Source: an uncultured Bacteroidia bacterium (lineage in GTDB: Bacteria; Bacteroidota; Bacteroidia; Bacteroidales; UBA932). From it: a stretch of 64,000 nt of DNA. The stretch's first letter is position 1, and each line of letters opens with the position of its first letter. Below the pieces are notes generated by a model that made no database searches, had not been told where the DNA came from, and saw only the letters and a list, made by a program, of their open reading frames with translations. The translations under genes were made by a program, and so were the position numbers. The stretch spans positions 1 through 64,000 of the forward strand of contig CACYWN010000015.1 of NCBI GenBank assembly GCA_902778105.1, read 5' to 3'. Of this stretch, positions 1 through 8,930 are shown in pieces.

Positions 1-1310
1 CAGAACAGCTGATACTTCTGGCCGTTCTCTTCGCCCTGGTCGTTGAACTTGCAGTTGTTCCACTTGTTGGACCAGAACTTCCACTGGAAGGTGATGGCGC
101 TCGGATTCAGTTCGGGACCGTCCTGCCAACGGAAGGTGGAGTTGACCTGCCAGTTGGACATGTCGAAGACCTTGTCCCAACCGGCCGGGGTGTACGGCTC
201 CAGTTCGGGAGCGGGCTCGCCTTCACCGGCCTTCTGGGCGATGGTGATGGTCTGGAGGACCTCCTCGGTGCCGGCGCGGACGATCTTCACTTCACCGGTA
301 CGGATTTCCTCGGTGGGGTTGTCGTCGACCTTGAGGACGATGGTGTAGTTCTGGGCGCGGGTCTCCACGAAGTGGATCCAGTCCACCTGCGGCTTCACCT
401 CGAAAGCGAGGTTGGAGACGGCGTGGGCTTCCACGACGGCGTCCTTCGCCTCGGCGATGTACTCGATGCTCTCGTCCGTGATCTCGAAGGTGTCGGGCTC
501 GGCTTCACCGCCGAAGGTGAGTTTGACAATGGAGGTCAGGCCCACCTGGGAGTCGGCGTAAGCGAGGGCGGAACCCTTCGTGACGGCGAGCGGGGTGACG
601 GTGATCTTTTCGGCGTCGACCGTGGCGTCAAAGTTGGCGTCGGTGAAGACGTCCACGACGGTGTTCGCGGTCTTGTTCTCCACGGTGTAGGGAATCTCGA
701 TCGGATCGGTGGTGGTTACGGCATACTGGGTCTTCGCGATGACGAGCTTGAAGGCTTTCGCGAAGGGGATCTCGATGGTGGAGTTGTCGTCCAGGGTCAG
801 GACCACAGCCTTGTCGGTGACCTGGATGTCCTTGAAGATGGCATCGCCCAGGCCGCCGCCCATGGCGCCCACGTCGGTCTTCTTGCCGTCCACGGTGACG
901 AACAGGTGCCCGTTCTCCACGGAGAAGGACGGGGTCTGGCCCACAGGGAGATCCTGGCCGTCGACCTGGATGATCTGGCCGTTCAGCGCCCAGCAGAGAA
1001 CGCCGGCGGCGTTGCGGACGACGGAGAGGTTGGTCTCAGCGCCGGCACCGGAAATCTGGAAGGTGACCACCTTGTTGGTGGTATAGGTGACGGTGATGCC
1101 CACCACCTTGCCGTCTTCGACGAGTTCTTCGACCTTCTGGACGAACATCCCGTCAGCCGTTGCGCTCTGGATGGCCAGCATGTTGGCTTCCAGGTTGCCT
1201 ACCTTGGTCTCGAGCGTGGTGACCCGGTTGCGGAGTTCGGAGTCATCGTACTCGCGGGCGCATCCCACGAGGAGGAGACCCATTGCAAAAGCTGCAAGTA
1301 ATTTTTTCAT
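1..1310 (-). CDS. Surface lipoprotein with coiled-coil N-terminus and BACON-like domain (3' end cut by window)
   Basis: Reading the minus strand from ATG at 1310 gives an open frame to the window edge, about 436 codons. It begins with a lipoprotein signal (MKKLLAAFAMGLLLVGC), so the mature protein is a lipid-anchored, probably surface-exposed, protein. Next comes a short heptad-like stretch (RNRVTTLETKVGNLEANM), then a region like the DUF4988 / PL29 N-terminal module. Around residues 290-365 lies a BACON-like beta-sandwich ending in a typical VLQTITIAQKAG. The remainder is Trp/Asn-rich and looks like the start of a carbohydrate-binding domain. As the last gene of the SusC/SusD/GH18 unit it probably binds glycan at the cell surface. 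No catalytic function can be assigned because the C-terminus is missing. Confidence 0.8.
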   Translation of the reverse strand, partial: MKKLLAAFAMGLLLVGCAREYDDSELRNRVTTLETKVGNLEANMLAIQSATADGMFVQKVEELVEDGKVVGITVTYTTNKVVTFQISGAGAETNLSVVRNAAGVLCWALNGQIIQVDGQDLPVGQTPSFSVENGHLFVTVDGKKTDVGAMGGGLGDAIFKDIQVTDKAVVLTLDDNSTIEIPFAKAFKLVIAKTQYAVTTTDPIEIPYTVENKTANTVVDVFTDANFDATVDAEKITVTPLAVTKGSALAYADSQVGLTSIVKLTFGGEAEPDTFEITDESIEYIAEAKDAVVEAHAVSNLAFEVKPQVDWIHFVETRAQNYTIVLKVDDNPTEEIRTGEVKIVRAGTEEVLQTITIAQKAGEGEPAPELEPYTPAGWDKVFDMSNWQVNSTFRWQDGPELNPSAITFQWKFWSNKWNNCKFNDQGEENGQKYQLF

Positions 1311-1328
1311 TGGATTATTGTTTTGATA

Positions 1329-2570
1329 TTATTGTGCACACTTGTTCTTTTCGTCCTTCACCCAGACGATGGAGGCCCCGGCTTCGGGGGTGGTGACGTA
1401 GTTGTTCTCGTCCTTCTGGCGCTCGGAGGTGTCCCAGTCCATGTCGTTGCCGGCCACGGAATCGTGGAACACATGGCCTTCGCCCTCGTTCATCTTCCAG
1501 TAGCCCACGAGACCATCGGACTTGGGATCCACGGAGCACTGGGTGGAGGCGATGTCGCTGGCGCTGCGGGCGATGTTCCAGATACGCATCTCGGCCATGC
1601 GGCCGGTGTAGCTCTGGGCGGAACCGTAGCCGCCCCAGGACATGCCGATCTCGAAGCGGTTCAGGTGGAATCCCTGGTTGCCGGAGACGGAGTTCTCGGA
1701 CGGAGAATCCTTCTCACCGTTGACATACACGCTCATGTTGGAGCCGTCCCAGACGATGGAGATCATGTACCACTGGTTCTGTTCGAAGGAACCCGTGGCA
1801 GGGTCGCCGGTCGCACCGGTGACGTAACGGCCGGAGGGGGCCACGATGTCCAGGGTCTTCCAGGGTTTTCCGTTCTCGTTGAAACGGAGGAGCACCTGGC
1901 CGCCGCCGTCTTCGTTCCAGCAGCAGAACCGGCACAGCTGGTCGTTGCCGCGGGACTTCATGTTGTACGGGTGGGCCTTGATCTCGAGGGTCCAGGTGTT
2001 CAGGTCATATCCGTTGCCCAGGCTGTGGGTGGAGTACACGCCGATGCCGGGGATGTCCAGGGAGAAGGTCTCCATGGTCTTGCCGATCTTGATGAACAGG
2101 TTCTTCGAGGACTCCAGGATGCCTGCCTTGCCACCGTTCATGTAAGCGACGGCCAGGGGAATCACGTAATTCACGCCTTCCTGGATGAAAGCGTTGGTAC
2201 GCAGGGTGACGGAAGTCATCGGAGAAGTGGCGGTTCCCTTCTTGATGGTGACATATTCGTCGTTGATGACGAAGGTGTTGCGGGGAACGGCCGCGTAGTT
2301 GGTCTTGTTCAGGTCGTTGTAGCGGACGACGGCAAGGCTGTCGTAGGCGATGTGCACGTCCACGTCCTCCTCGGCGATGCCCGTCAGGGACACGGAGAAG
2401 TTGTAGCTGATCGGAATCTCGTCCGCCAGGATCTGGTCCTTGGAAACCGGCGAAGCGTCGGTCCCGGTGATGAGGGCGATCTCCTGGTTGTAGTCGAACT
2501 TGTCGGCCTTCTGGGTGCACGCGGCCAGGCTCAGGGCTGCGGCGCTGAAAATAAGGATATACTTTTTCAT
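1329..2570 (-). CDS. DUF1735 - LamG (concanavalin-like) lipoprotein
   Basis: This 413-residue protein has a lipobox (SLAAC, Cys18). An N-terminal DUF1735-type module (about residues 30-150) contains the typical FVINDEYVTIKKG and VNYVIPLAV segments. A LamG/concanavalin-like jelly roll follows (about 170-375), with WYMISIVWDGSNMSVYVNG and the end signature GRMAEMRIWNIARS. DUF1735 proteins are common accessory surface lipoproteins in Bacteroidales glycan loci, and the LamG fold often binds sugar. The gene lies 12 nt downstream of the GH18 gene on the same strand and 18 nt upstream of the BACON-like lipoprotein gene, so it belongs to the SusC operon. Its likely role is surface glycan binding; the ligand is not determined. 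Confidence 0.87.
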   Translation of the reverse strand: MKKYILIFSAAALSLAACTQKADKFDYNQEIALITGTDASPVSKDQILADEIPISYNFSVSLTGIAEEDVDVHIAYDSLAVVRYNDLNKTNYAAVPRNTFVINDEYVTIKKGTATSPMTSVTLRTNAFIQEGVNYVIPLAVAYMNGGKAGILESSKNLFIKIGKTMETFSLDIPGIGVYSTHSLGNGYDLNTWTLEIKAHPYNMKSRGNDQLCRFCCWNEDGGGQVLLRFNENGKPWKTLDIVAPSGRYVTGATGDPATGSFEQNQWYMISIVWDGSNMSVYVNGEKDSPSENSVSGNQGFHLNRFEIGMSWGGYGSAQSYTGRMAEMRIWNIARSASDIASTQCSVDPKSDGLVGYWKMNEGEGHVFHDSVAGNDMDWDTSERQKDENNYVTTPEAGASIVWVKDEKNKCAQ

Positions 2571-2582
2571 AAGGCTTCTCTC

Positions 2583-3719
2583 TTACTGGGCGGGGTTCAC
2601 GATCTGGATGGCGCGGCGCAGGAAGGCGTAGTTCTGGTAGGTGCCGGAATAGCCCTTCTTCTGGAGCGCGTCCACTCCGTTGTCATAGTCGTTGTCGATG
2701 TAGTAGGCACCGAAACCGCCTTCACCCTGGCCGGCCTCGTTGGCATAGCGGGCATAGCGCTCGAGGGTGTACATCGGCGCGCCGCCTTCCGTGGTCATGC
2801 CGGCAGGATAACCGCCGTTCAGGTAGTTGGGACCTTCGGAGGAGGACTGCTCGTACTGTTCACAGTACACCATCTTGGATTCAGGGCACCAGGAAGGGCC
2901 GCCGACACCGGAGCCCTGCATGGAGTAGGCCTGTTTCACGAGATAGTCGATGTAGGGCTCGACATTGGCGTCGGGATAGCCGCCGAAGTAGTCGATGATC
3001 AGGAGCTTGGAAGGGTCGGAGCCCTTCGGCCCGAAGTACTTGCCCACTTCGTCGATGACCCAGAAAATCTGCTGGGAACCCCAGCCTTCATAGTCGAAGT
3101 CCACGCCGTCCAGGCCGTGGGTGTTCACGATGTCCACCACGAGACGGCCGTAGGCGCGGATGCTTTCCTCGTTGCCGCCCTCCACCTTCCAGTACTTGCC
3201 GTCCAGTTCGAACTCCTGGCCGTAGTGGGAGGCGTCGGCGTGCATCACGAAGCGGGTGCCCTTCACTTTCTGGCAGTACTCAAGGTCCGCATAGGCGTTC
3301 GGGGAGTAGTCGTAGGTGTGCATCGGGGCGCGCTCGATCTCGCCGGTTTCGGGGTTCTTCACGTTGCCGTAGAAGCAGGCGTCGGTGTACTCCTCCTTCA
3401 TGGGCGTACCCATCCAGAGGTTCACGATGTCCAGCGAATCCGGTAGGGCCATCAGGCGCGGACGCATGGTCTTGTATTCAATGAAAAGGCTCGTGGCGCC
3501 TTCCGGCGGGGCCCAGCGGGCGAAATACACGTAGGAGATGGTGTGCTTGGACTGCTTCCACTCGCGGAGGCCCTGGTAGTAGGGATCCTGCGCGTCCTTG
3601 TCGAGGTCGTACGTGTTGAAATGCTGGATTTCGAGCTTCTCCACCTTGGTGTCGCAGCTGGAGGCCAGGAGGGCGGCCGCCAGGGCGATCGGGAATAAGG
3701 TCAATATCTTTTTCATCAT
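2583..3719 (-). CDS. GH18 endo-beta-N-acetylglucosaminidase-like lipoprotein
   Basis: This 378-residue lipoprotein (LASSC near residue 22) carries the GH18 signature DxxDxDxE as DGVDFDYEG, with Asp204, Asp207, Asp209 and the expected acid/base Glu211. GH18 enzymes of this size and context in Bacteroidales resemble EndoF/EndoH-type enzymes, which cut the chitobiose core of N-glycans by substrate-assisted catalysis. The gene sits 10 nt downstream of susD and directly upstream of the DUF1735 lipoprotein gene, the classic place for a surface endo-enzyme that releases glycan to SusCD. Two adjacent Met codons are possible starts. Endo-glycosidase activity is a family inference; chitinase-type specificity cannot be excluded. 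Confidence 0.87.
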   Translation of the reverse strand: MMKKILTLFPIALAAALLASSCDTKVEKLEIQHFNTYDLDKDAQDPYYQGLREWKQSKHTISYVYFARWAPPEGATSLFIEYKTMRPRLMALPDSLDIVNLWMGTPMKEEYTDACFYGNVKNPETGEIERAPMHTYDYSPNAYADLEYCQKVKGTRFVMHADASHYGQEFELDGKYWKVEGGNEESIRAYGRLVVDIVNTHGLDGVDFDYEGWGSQQIFWVIDEVGKYFGPKGSDPSKLLIIDYFGGYPDANVEPYIDYLVKQAYSMQGSGVGGPSWCPESKMVYCEQYEQSSSEGPNYLNGGYPAGMTTEGGAPMYTLERYARYANEAGQGEGGFGAYYIDNDYDNGVDALQKKGYSGTYQNYAFLRRAIQIVNPAQ

Positions 3720-3729
3720 TCACGCATCA

Positions 3730-5310
3730 TTAATTGTTGAACGGCTTGGCATCCCACCACAGGCGCACGCCAGCGTTGTCCGCACCGCCCAGGGCCGCGA
3801 CGCCGGAGGCATAGCCTTCGGGGTTGTCGGTCTGCTCGGAAACGGGGTAAGGGACGCGGCGGATACCCTGCTCGGTATTCACGACACCGTTGGAGAAATT
3901 GTTGGCCGGGGCGATGAGGACCGGATAGTGGAGGCGGCGGTACTCCGCCCAGGCCTCGCAGCTGTTCGGGAAGAGGGCGATCCACTTCTGGGTGGCGATC
4001 TTCTCGAGTTTCTTCTCATCGGAATCGGCGTTGCTCCAGGCGATGGTCACCTGGGAAGGAGCGGAGGCATGGGCACGGGCCACGTTGTCGCGGAAGTCGG
4101 CCGGCTTGGCGCTCGTGTTCGCGATGTAGGCGGCGGCGCCGTCGGCACCCCATTCCTCGAAGGAAAGCTTGATGCCCTGCTCGTAGAACTCCTGGGCGGT
4201 TCCGCCCATATTCCAGCCCTTCAGGGCGCCCTCGGCACGCAGGAACGCGACCTCGGCGGCGTTCAGCCAGCAGATCTTGTAGATGGAGGCGTTCGGGGCG
4301 GAGACTTTCGCGGCGGTGTTCTTGTAGTTGGTCCAGCTGGACGGGGAGATGCCCGGACGCACACCATGGAGTTTGCCGTCAGCGGCAGGCTTGGCGATGA
4401 GGAACATGCGGGGATCGTTGTATCCGTTCAGGTAACTGTCCAGGGAAGCGCCCATCTGGGTGTCGGCGTCGTTGAACTCCACGTTGATGGTGTAGATCGG
4501 ATGACGCACGCCGGCCTCGGCGATGACGGCGTTGCCGCTGTTGGCGACGACCACGCCGAACGGGCTGGCGATGGACTTTTCAGCCTCTTCCCGGGCGAGG
4601 CCCGGATCGGCGTAGCTCACGCGCATCGCAAGGCGCAGGCGCAGCGAGTTGGCGAACTGGACCCACTTGACCGCATCACCGCCATAGACGAGATCGTAGT
4701 CCTCGAGGAGCTTGGCGCCGGAAGCGGCCACCTTTTCGAGCGTCTCGATGGACTCGTCGAGTTCGTCGAAGAACTGGAGGTAGACCTGGTCGAGCGGATC
4801 GTAAAGATTGGAGAGATCACCGGTGTGGGAGTAGGCGATCGGGCCGTAGTAGTCGGCCACCTGGTGCATCGAAGCCACTTTCAGGACCTTGGCGAGCGCC
4901 AGTTCGTTCTCCATCCCGTACTCGAGGGCGGATTTCTCGAAGTTGGTGTAACCGCCCATCGCATACTGGTATTTGACAGTGAACATCCGGCGGTGCCAGC
5001 CGTCGTTCACGTCCCAGCCGGCGTTATGACCGTCGCCGAGGGTGGGGGCCATGTAGCCGCACCAGGTCTCGGCGCACAGGTTGTACATGATCTGGTAGTC
5101 GGAATCCAGCCAGGTTCCGTACCGGTAGATGATGACGGAACGTTCGAGCTGCTGGAGCATACCGCCGAGGGCGAGACCGTCCTGGGCCATCTGCTCGTCG
5201 CTGACGCCATAGACGTTCTTGGCCAGATTTTCAAAGTTCTTGGTGCACCCGGCAAGGACGGCCAGCGCAGCGGCCGCCGCAAGCATATATTTGAAAAAAT
5301 TCTGTTTCAT
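3730..5310 (-). CDS. susD-like: SusD/RagB-type glycan-binding lipoprotein (SusD-like 2 type)
   Basis: The chosen start (ATG at 5310) gives MKQNFFKYMLAAAAALAVLA followed by Gly-Cys, a clean lipoprotein signal with Cys22; the frame stays open nine codons further upstream but that extension spoils the signal peptide. The protein has 526 residues, typical of SusD homologues. It contains the SusD-like segment HQVADYYGPIAYS and a helical TPR-type scaffold. SusD proteins form the lid over the SusC barrel and capture oligosaccharide at the cell surface. The gene follows susC by 11 nt and precedes the GH18 endo-glycosidase gene, so the three form a capture-and-import set. Confidence 0.92.
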   Translation of the reverse strand: MKQNFFKYMLAAAAALAVLAGCTKNFENLAKNVYGVSDEQMAQDGLALGGMLQQLERSVIIYRYGTWLDSDYQIMYNLCAETWCGYMAPTLGDGHNAGWDVNDGWHRRMFTVKYQYAMGGYTNFEKSALEYGMENELALAKVLKVASMHQVADYYGPIAYSHTGDLSNLYDPLDQVYLQFFDELDESIETLEKVAASGAKLLEDYDLVYGGDAVKWVQFANSLRLRLAMRVSYADPGLAREEAEKSIASPFGVVVANSGNAVIAEAGVRHPIYTINVEFNDADTQMGASLDSYLNGYNDPRMFLIAKPAADGKLHGVRPGISPSSWTNYKNTAAKVSAPNASIYKICWLNAAEVAFLRAEGALKGWNMGGTAQEFYEQGIKLSFEEWGADGAAAYIANTSAKPADFRDNVARAHASAPSQVTIAWSNADSDEKKLEKIATQKWIALFPNSCEAWAEYRRLHYPVLIAPANNFSNGVVNTEQGIRRVPYPVSEQTDNPEGYASGVAALGGADNAGVRLWWDAKPFNN

Positions 5311-5321
5311 AGGGCACATGC

Positions 5322-8300
5322 TTATTTGACGATACATACGGCGACACGGTTGGATTCGGGGGTCTTGGACGCATCCCGGTCACCGGCGACGGAACCCGAG
5401 GTGATGCGGCCGCGGTCGATGCCGGCCTTCACGAGCATGTCGACGACCTTGGCGGCGCGCTGCCGGGAGAGTTCAGCGTTGATCTCATCGGTGCCGGTGC
5501 CGCTGTCGGCGTAACCGGTGACGGAAATCTTCGCATCCGGATTCTCGGAGAGCACCTGGACGATTCGGCCCAGTTTCAGGGCTTCCTCCGGACGGATTTC
5601 GGCCTTTCCGATGACAAAGAAGAGGTCGTCATTGTAGGAGTCCACGGTCCCGGCGGGAACCTTGACTTCCTTCACGACTTCCTTGACCACTTCCTTTTCC
5701 ACGACCTTTTCGACCACCTTGGGCTCGGAAGGGATATAGACGGGCGTACTGGCGGCCGGAGCGGCCTTGGAGGCGGTGCTGCCGCCGAAGCGGAGTTTCA
5801 CGGCGAAGCCGAGACTCCGGGTGGAAGGCTGCATGAAGTAGTCCACCCCCTGGTTGTAGGTGCCCACGTTGGAAGTCATCTCAGGATCGAACGGAGCCTT
5901 GAGGTACAGCATGGCGAGGTTGTTGCCCACCACGGAGAGGGTGATTCCCTTGACCCAGGAGCCGAGTTTTTTGATTGGAAGGTCGTAATTGAGGGAAAGT
6001 TCGGCGAGACGGGCGTTCGTGGCGGAATAGACATACTGGCTCATGATGCCGTCGCGGATGCCGAGGGTCTGGTAGTACCCCTGGACGTCGGAAGTCTTCA
6101 TTCCGTTGAATTCGAAATACCCCTTCTCGCGGGCGTCGGCGGTATCCTGGGACACGCCGTAGTAGTCGAGGATGGCCTGCGTCTTGGAGATGGCGATACC
6201 GCCCAGGCGGGCAGTGAACAACCAGTTCAGGGTAAGGCCGTTCCAGCCGAGGTGACCGCCCCAGGAGAGACGGTGCTTGGCGTCGGTGGAACCGGCGAAG
6301 ATCATGTCCTTCTCGTCGCGGTCAGCGACGATCATGCCGTCGGCGTTGAGGCGGTAGAAGCCGTGTTCGTCGGTGGCGATGGTGGTCACATAGACATCAC
6401 CCAGGGTGCCGCCTTCGTACAGGAAGTTGTTCAGGCCGCCGAAACCGCCCATGGGCATTCCGTTGGCGCTGCTCGTCGTTCCTTTCTCCGGATCCGTGAA
6501 TTTAAGGTCCACGATCTTGTTCTTGTTCCAGGTCCAGGTAAGGTAGGTGCCGTAGTTCCACTTGCCGCGGTTGTCGTCGAAGCGGAGGGACATCTCGATA
6601 CCGGTGTTGTCCACGCGGCCGCCGTTCAGATACATGTCCGTGTTGAGGGAAGTCGTGGTGATACGGGGATCGAAGAACTGGTTGAAGGTCTTCGCGTAGT
6701 AGTAAGTCGCATCGATCTGCAGTTTGCTGTCGAAGAAATGGATGTTCGTACCCAGTTCCCAGGACTTCGTGCGTTCGGGGACGAGCTTGGTATTGCGGCG
6801 GCGGGCGCTGGTCGCGACGTTGCCGCTCACCTGCTCGTGGCGGGGATCCAGCAGGAACAGGGCCGGATCCGGAGCGTTACCCACTTCGGAGTAGGAGCCG
6901 CGGACTTTCCAGTAAGGGAAGAAGGAGCTCTTGAGACCCGGGAGGAGTTCGGTGAGGATGCCGGAAAGGCCCACGGTCGGATAGGTGATGCCGCCGGCCG
7001 TCCAGAGGGCGGAGTTCCAGTCCACCCGGTAGGTCATGTCCAGATAGACCTTGCTGCGATAGCCCAGCTGGGCGTTCGCGAACACGGACTGGTTCTGGTA
7101 GCGGTAACCCGCCGAGGAAAGCAGCGTATGGGAACTGTTCTGGTCGATGTTGGTATAGTCGAACTTGTTGTTGACGCTCTTCAGCGGACCGGAGACGTTG
7201 TCGGTCCGGAAGGTGATGTCGTCGATGTTGGCGCCCACCACGCCGGTGAGGTTGAACACGTTGTCGCCGAAGTACTTGTTGAAGGTGGCGAGGACTTCGC
7301 CGAACTTCTGCTCGGTGTATTGGTTCACACGGCCGTAGAAACCGTGCTTGGAACCTTCGGTGAAGAGGGTGTTGGTGGAAGCGTCGAACTTGCGCTCCTG
7401 GACTTCATCCGTGCGGTCGTACTTGGCGCGGGCGCTCAGGGTCAGCCACTTGACAGGCTTGTAAGAGAGCTGTCCGGAACCCATCAGACGGTTCTTCTGG
7501 TTCTGCCACTTCTGGTGCTCGGTGATCCAGTAGGGATTCTGCATCGAGTGCTCGGAGTCGTAGGGCCAGTACTGGGTCTTGATGTTGCGGCCGGCGTCAT
7601 AACGCTCGTACACGCCCACCTTGGAGAAGTCGTCTCCCGCCGGGAACAGATACACCGGGACGATCGGGTTGCCGTATTCGCCCTGGGCGATCATGTTCTG
7701 CTCGTTCACGCGGCCGTAGGTCATGTTCACATCCATCGTGAGGACGTCCTTCACCAGGTCGGTGGTGTTGCGGAAGGAGAGGTTGTAGCGGCCCACGTTG
7801 TTGTTGTGGACGATACCGCGCGCATTCGCGACGGCGGCGGAGACATAGGTCTGGCTGCGTTCCGTACCCGTGGAGAGGGAGAGGGAGTTCACCTCGTTCA
7901 CACCCGTCTGGAAATAGTCACGCGGGTTGTAGGTGGACGGGGTGTCCAGCTTCGCGCCCCAGCTATAGTAGGAACCGGGGGAGGAAGGACCGTAGGTGTT
8001 CTGGAACTGCGGCATCACGTACGCACGGGAGAAGGTGGTGGAGTTCGAGTAGTCGATGTCCAGCCGGTCCTTGCCGCCCTTCTTGGTGGTGATAATGATG
8101 ACACCGTTCGCTGCATTGGCGCCGTACAGGGCCGCCGCGGACGGACCGGAGAGGACGGAGATCGACTCGATGTCGTCCTGGTTCAGGGAACCGAGTACGT
8201 CACCGGTCTGGCCGGCGCCGGCATAGACGCCCTCGGGCTGGGCGCCGCGCAGGGACTGCATCGGGATACCGTCGATCACATACAACGCATTGTTGTTGTT

Positions 8301-8840
8301 GGAGATGGACTTGGAACCGCGCATCACGATACGGGATGCGCCGCCCGCGCCCGTAGAGGACTGGCTGATGGATACGCCCGCCACCTTGCCGTTGAGGCCG
8401 TTGACGAAGGAACCCACCGGGCTTACCGTCTCCACTTTGGCTTGCTGGACATTGTAGGAGAGGGATTTTTCCTCCTTGCGGATACCCATGGCGGTGACGA
8501 CCGTCGCGTTGAGCGCGATGTTGTCCGACGCCAGGGTGACGTTGATGACCGAACGGTCTCCGATCTGCTCCACGGCGTCTTTCTGGCCGATGTAGGAGAA
8601 GCGCAGGGCCTGTGCCGATGCCGGGACGGTAATGCTGTAGCGACCGTCCAGGTCGGTGATGGCACCTGTCGAGCTGTCCCCCTCCACAACGACGCTGGCG
8701 CCGATGAGCGGTTCACCGTAGTCATCCGTGACGGTACCCGTAACGGTCCGGTTCTGGGCCAGGGCGAGTCCGCCTGCGATGAACAGCCCCAGCATGGCCG
8801 CAAAGGCGTTTGCCAGGACTTTCTTAAGGTAGAAACTCAT
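5322..8840 (-). CDS. susC-like: SusC-like TonB-dependent receptor with C-terminal OmpA-type peptidoglycan-binding domain
   Basis: This 1172-residue protein has a signal peptide (1-29), a CarboxypepD_reg-like domain (about 32-110, TVTGTVTDDYGEPLIGASV), a TonB plug (about 115-230, with GVIIITTKKGG) and a long beta-barrel ending near residue 1018 in SLGFAVKLRFGG. Normal SusC proteins stop there. This one continues with a Val/Glu/Lys-rich linker (about 1020-1066, repeated VVEK/VVKE) and an OmpA C-terminal domain (1067-1172). The diagnostic Asp1112 (GYAD) and Arg1128 (LSRQRA), which bind diaminopimelate in OmpA family members, are both present. The last barrel strand ends on the periplasmic side, so the added domain could anchor the receptor to peptidoglycan. 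It is the first gene of its operon, upstream of susD. Confidence 0.95.
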   Translation of the reverse strand: MSFYLKKVLANAFAAMLGLFIAGGLALAQNRTVTGTVTDDYGEPLIGASVVVEGDSSTGAITDLDGRYSITVPASAQALRFSYIGQKDAVEQIGDRSVINVTLASDNIALNATVVTAMGIRKEEKSLSYNVQQAKVETVSPVGSFVNGLNGKVAGVSISQSSTGAGGASRIVMRGSKSISNNNNALYVIDGIPMQSLRGAQPEGVYAGAGQTGDVLGSLNQDDIESISVLSGPSAAALYGANAANGVIIITTKKGGKDRLDIDYSNSTTFSRAYVMPQFQNTYGPSSPGSYYSWGAKLDTPSTYNPRDYFQTGVNEVNSLSLSTGTERSQTYVSAAVANARGIVHNNNVGRYNLSFRNTTDLVKDVLTMDVNMTYGRVNEQNMIAQGEYGNPIVPVYLFPAGDDFSKVGVYERYDAGRNIKTQYWPYDSEHSMQNPYWITEHQKWQNQKNRLMGSGQLSYKPVKWLTLSARAKYDRTDEVQERKFDASTNTLFTEGSKHGFYGRVNQYTEQKFGEVLATFNKYFGDNVFNLTGVVGANIDDITFRTDNVSGPLKSVNNKFDYTNIDQNSSHTLLSSAGYRYQNQSVFANAQLGYRSKVYLDMTYRVDWNSALWTAGGITYPTVGLSGILTELLPGLKSSFFPYWKVRGSYSEVGNAPDPALFLLDPRHEQVSGNVATSARRRNTKLVPERTKSWELGTNIHFFDSKLQIDATYYYAKTFNQFFDPRITTTSLNTDMYLNGGRVDNTGIEMSLRFDDNRGKWNYGTYLTWTWNKNKIVDLKFTDPEKGTTSSANGMPMGGFGGLNNFLYEGGTLGDVYVTTIATDEHGFYRLNADGMIVADRDEKDMIFAGSTDAKHRLSWGGHLGWNGLTLNWLFTARLGGIAISKTQAILDYYGVSQDTADAREKGYFEFNGMKTSDVQGYYQTLGIRDGIMSQYVYSATNARLAELSLNYDLPIKKLGSWVKGITLSVVGNNLAMLYLKAPFDPEMTSNVGTYNQGVDYFMQPSTRSLGFAVKLRFGGSTASKAAPAASTPVYIPSEPKVVEKVVEKEVVKEVVKEVKVPAGTVDSYNDDLFFVIGKAEIRPEEALKLGRIVQVLSENPDAKISVTGYADSGTGTDEINAELSRQRAAKVVDMLVKAGIDRGRITSGSVAGDRDASKTPESNRVAVCIVK

Positions 8841-8911
8841 AAGGTTTTGTTAGTTGGTTGATAATATGTTGGTTACTGTTTTTTTACAAAAAGGTGTCGC
8901 AAAAAAGCCGG

Positions 8912-8919
8912 TAAAGATA
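8912..8919 (-). promoter_or_regulatory. Candidate -7 box of the susC operon (TATCTTTA)
   Basis: The minus strand reads TATCTTTA, one base from the Bacteroidota -7 consensus TAnnTTTG, about 72 nt upstream of the susC start and just past the end of the DUF1573 gene. The surroundings are A/T-rich. This is the only reasonable promoter in the 90-nt gap. The match is imperfect, so this is a suggestion only. Confidence 0.4.
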
Positions 8920-8930
8920 CTTTTTTTTTC

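Noticed and set aside
3598..5514. Long plus-strand open frame (638 codons) over susD and the GH18 start
   Set aside because: It is antisense to well-supported genes, has no recognisable domain, and its composition (Gly/Val/His/Asp-rich) is typical of shadow frames in GC-rich DNA.
6252..8861. 869-codon plus-strand frame opposite susC
   Set aside because: It is the complementary shadow of the SusC coding sequence; no family motif and no promoter.
8841..8930. tRNA or small RNA gene upstream of susC
   Set aside because: The gap is AT-rich with poly-T/poly-A runs and no cloverleaf could be drawn; only a weak -7 box is seen.
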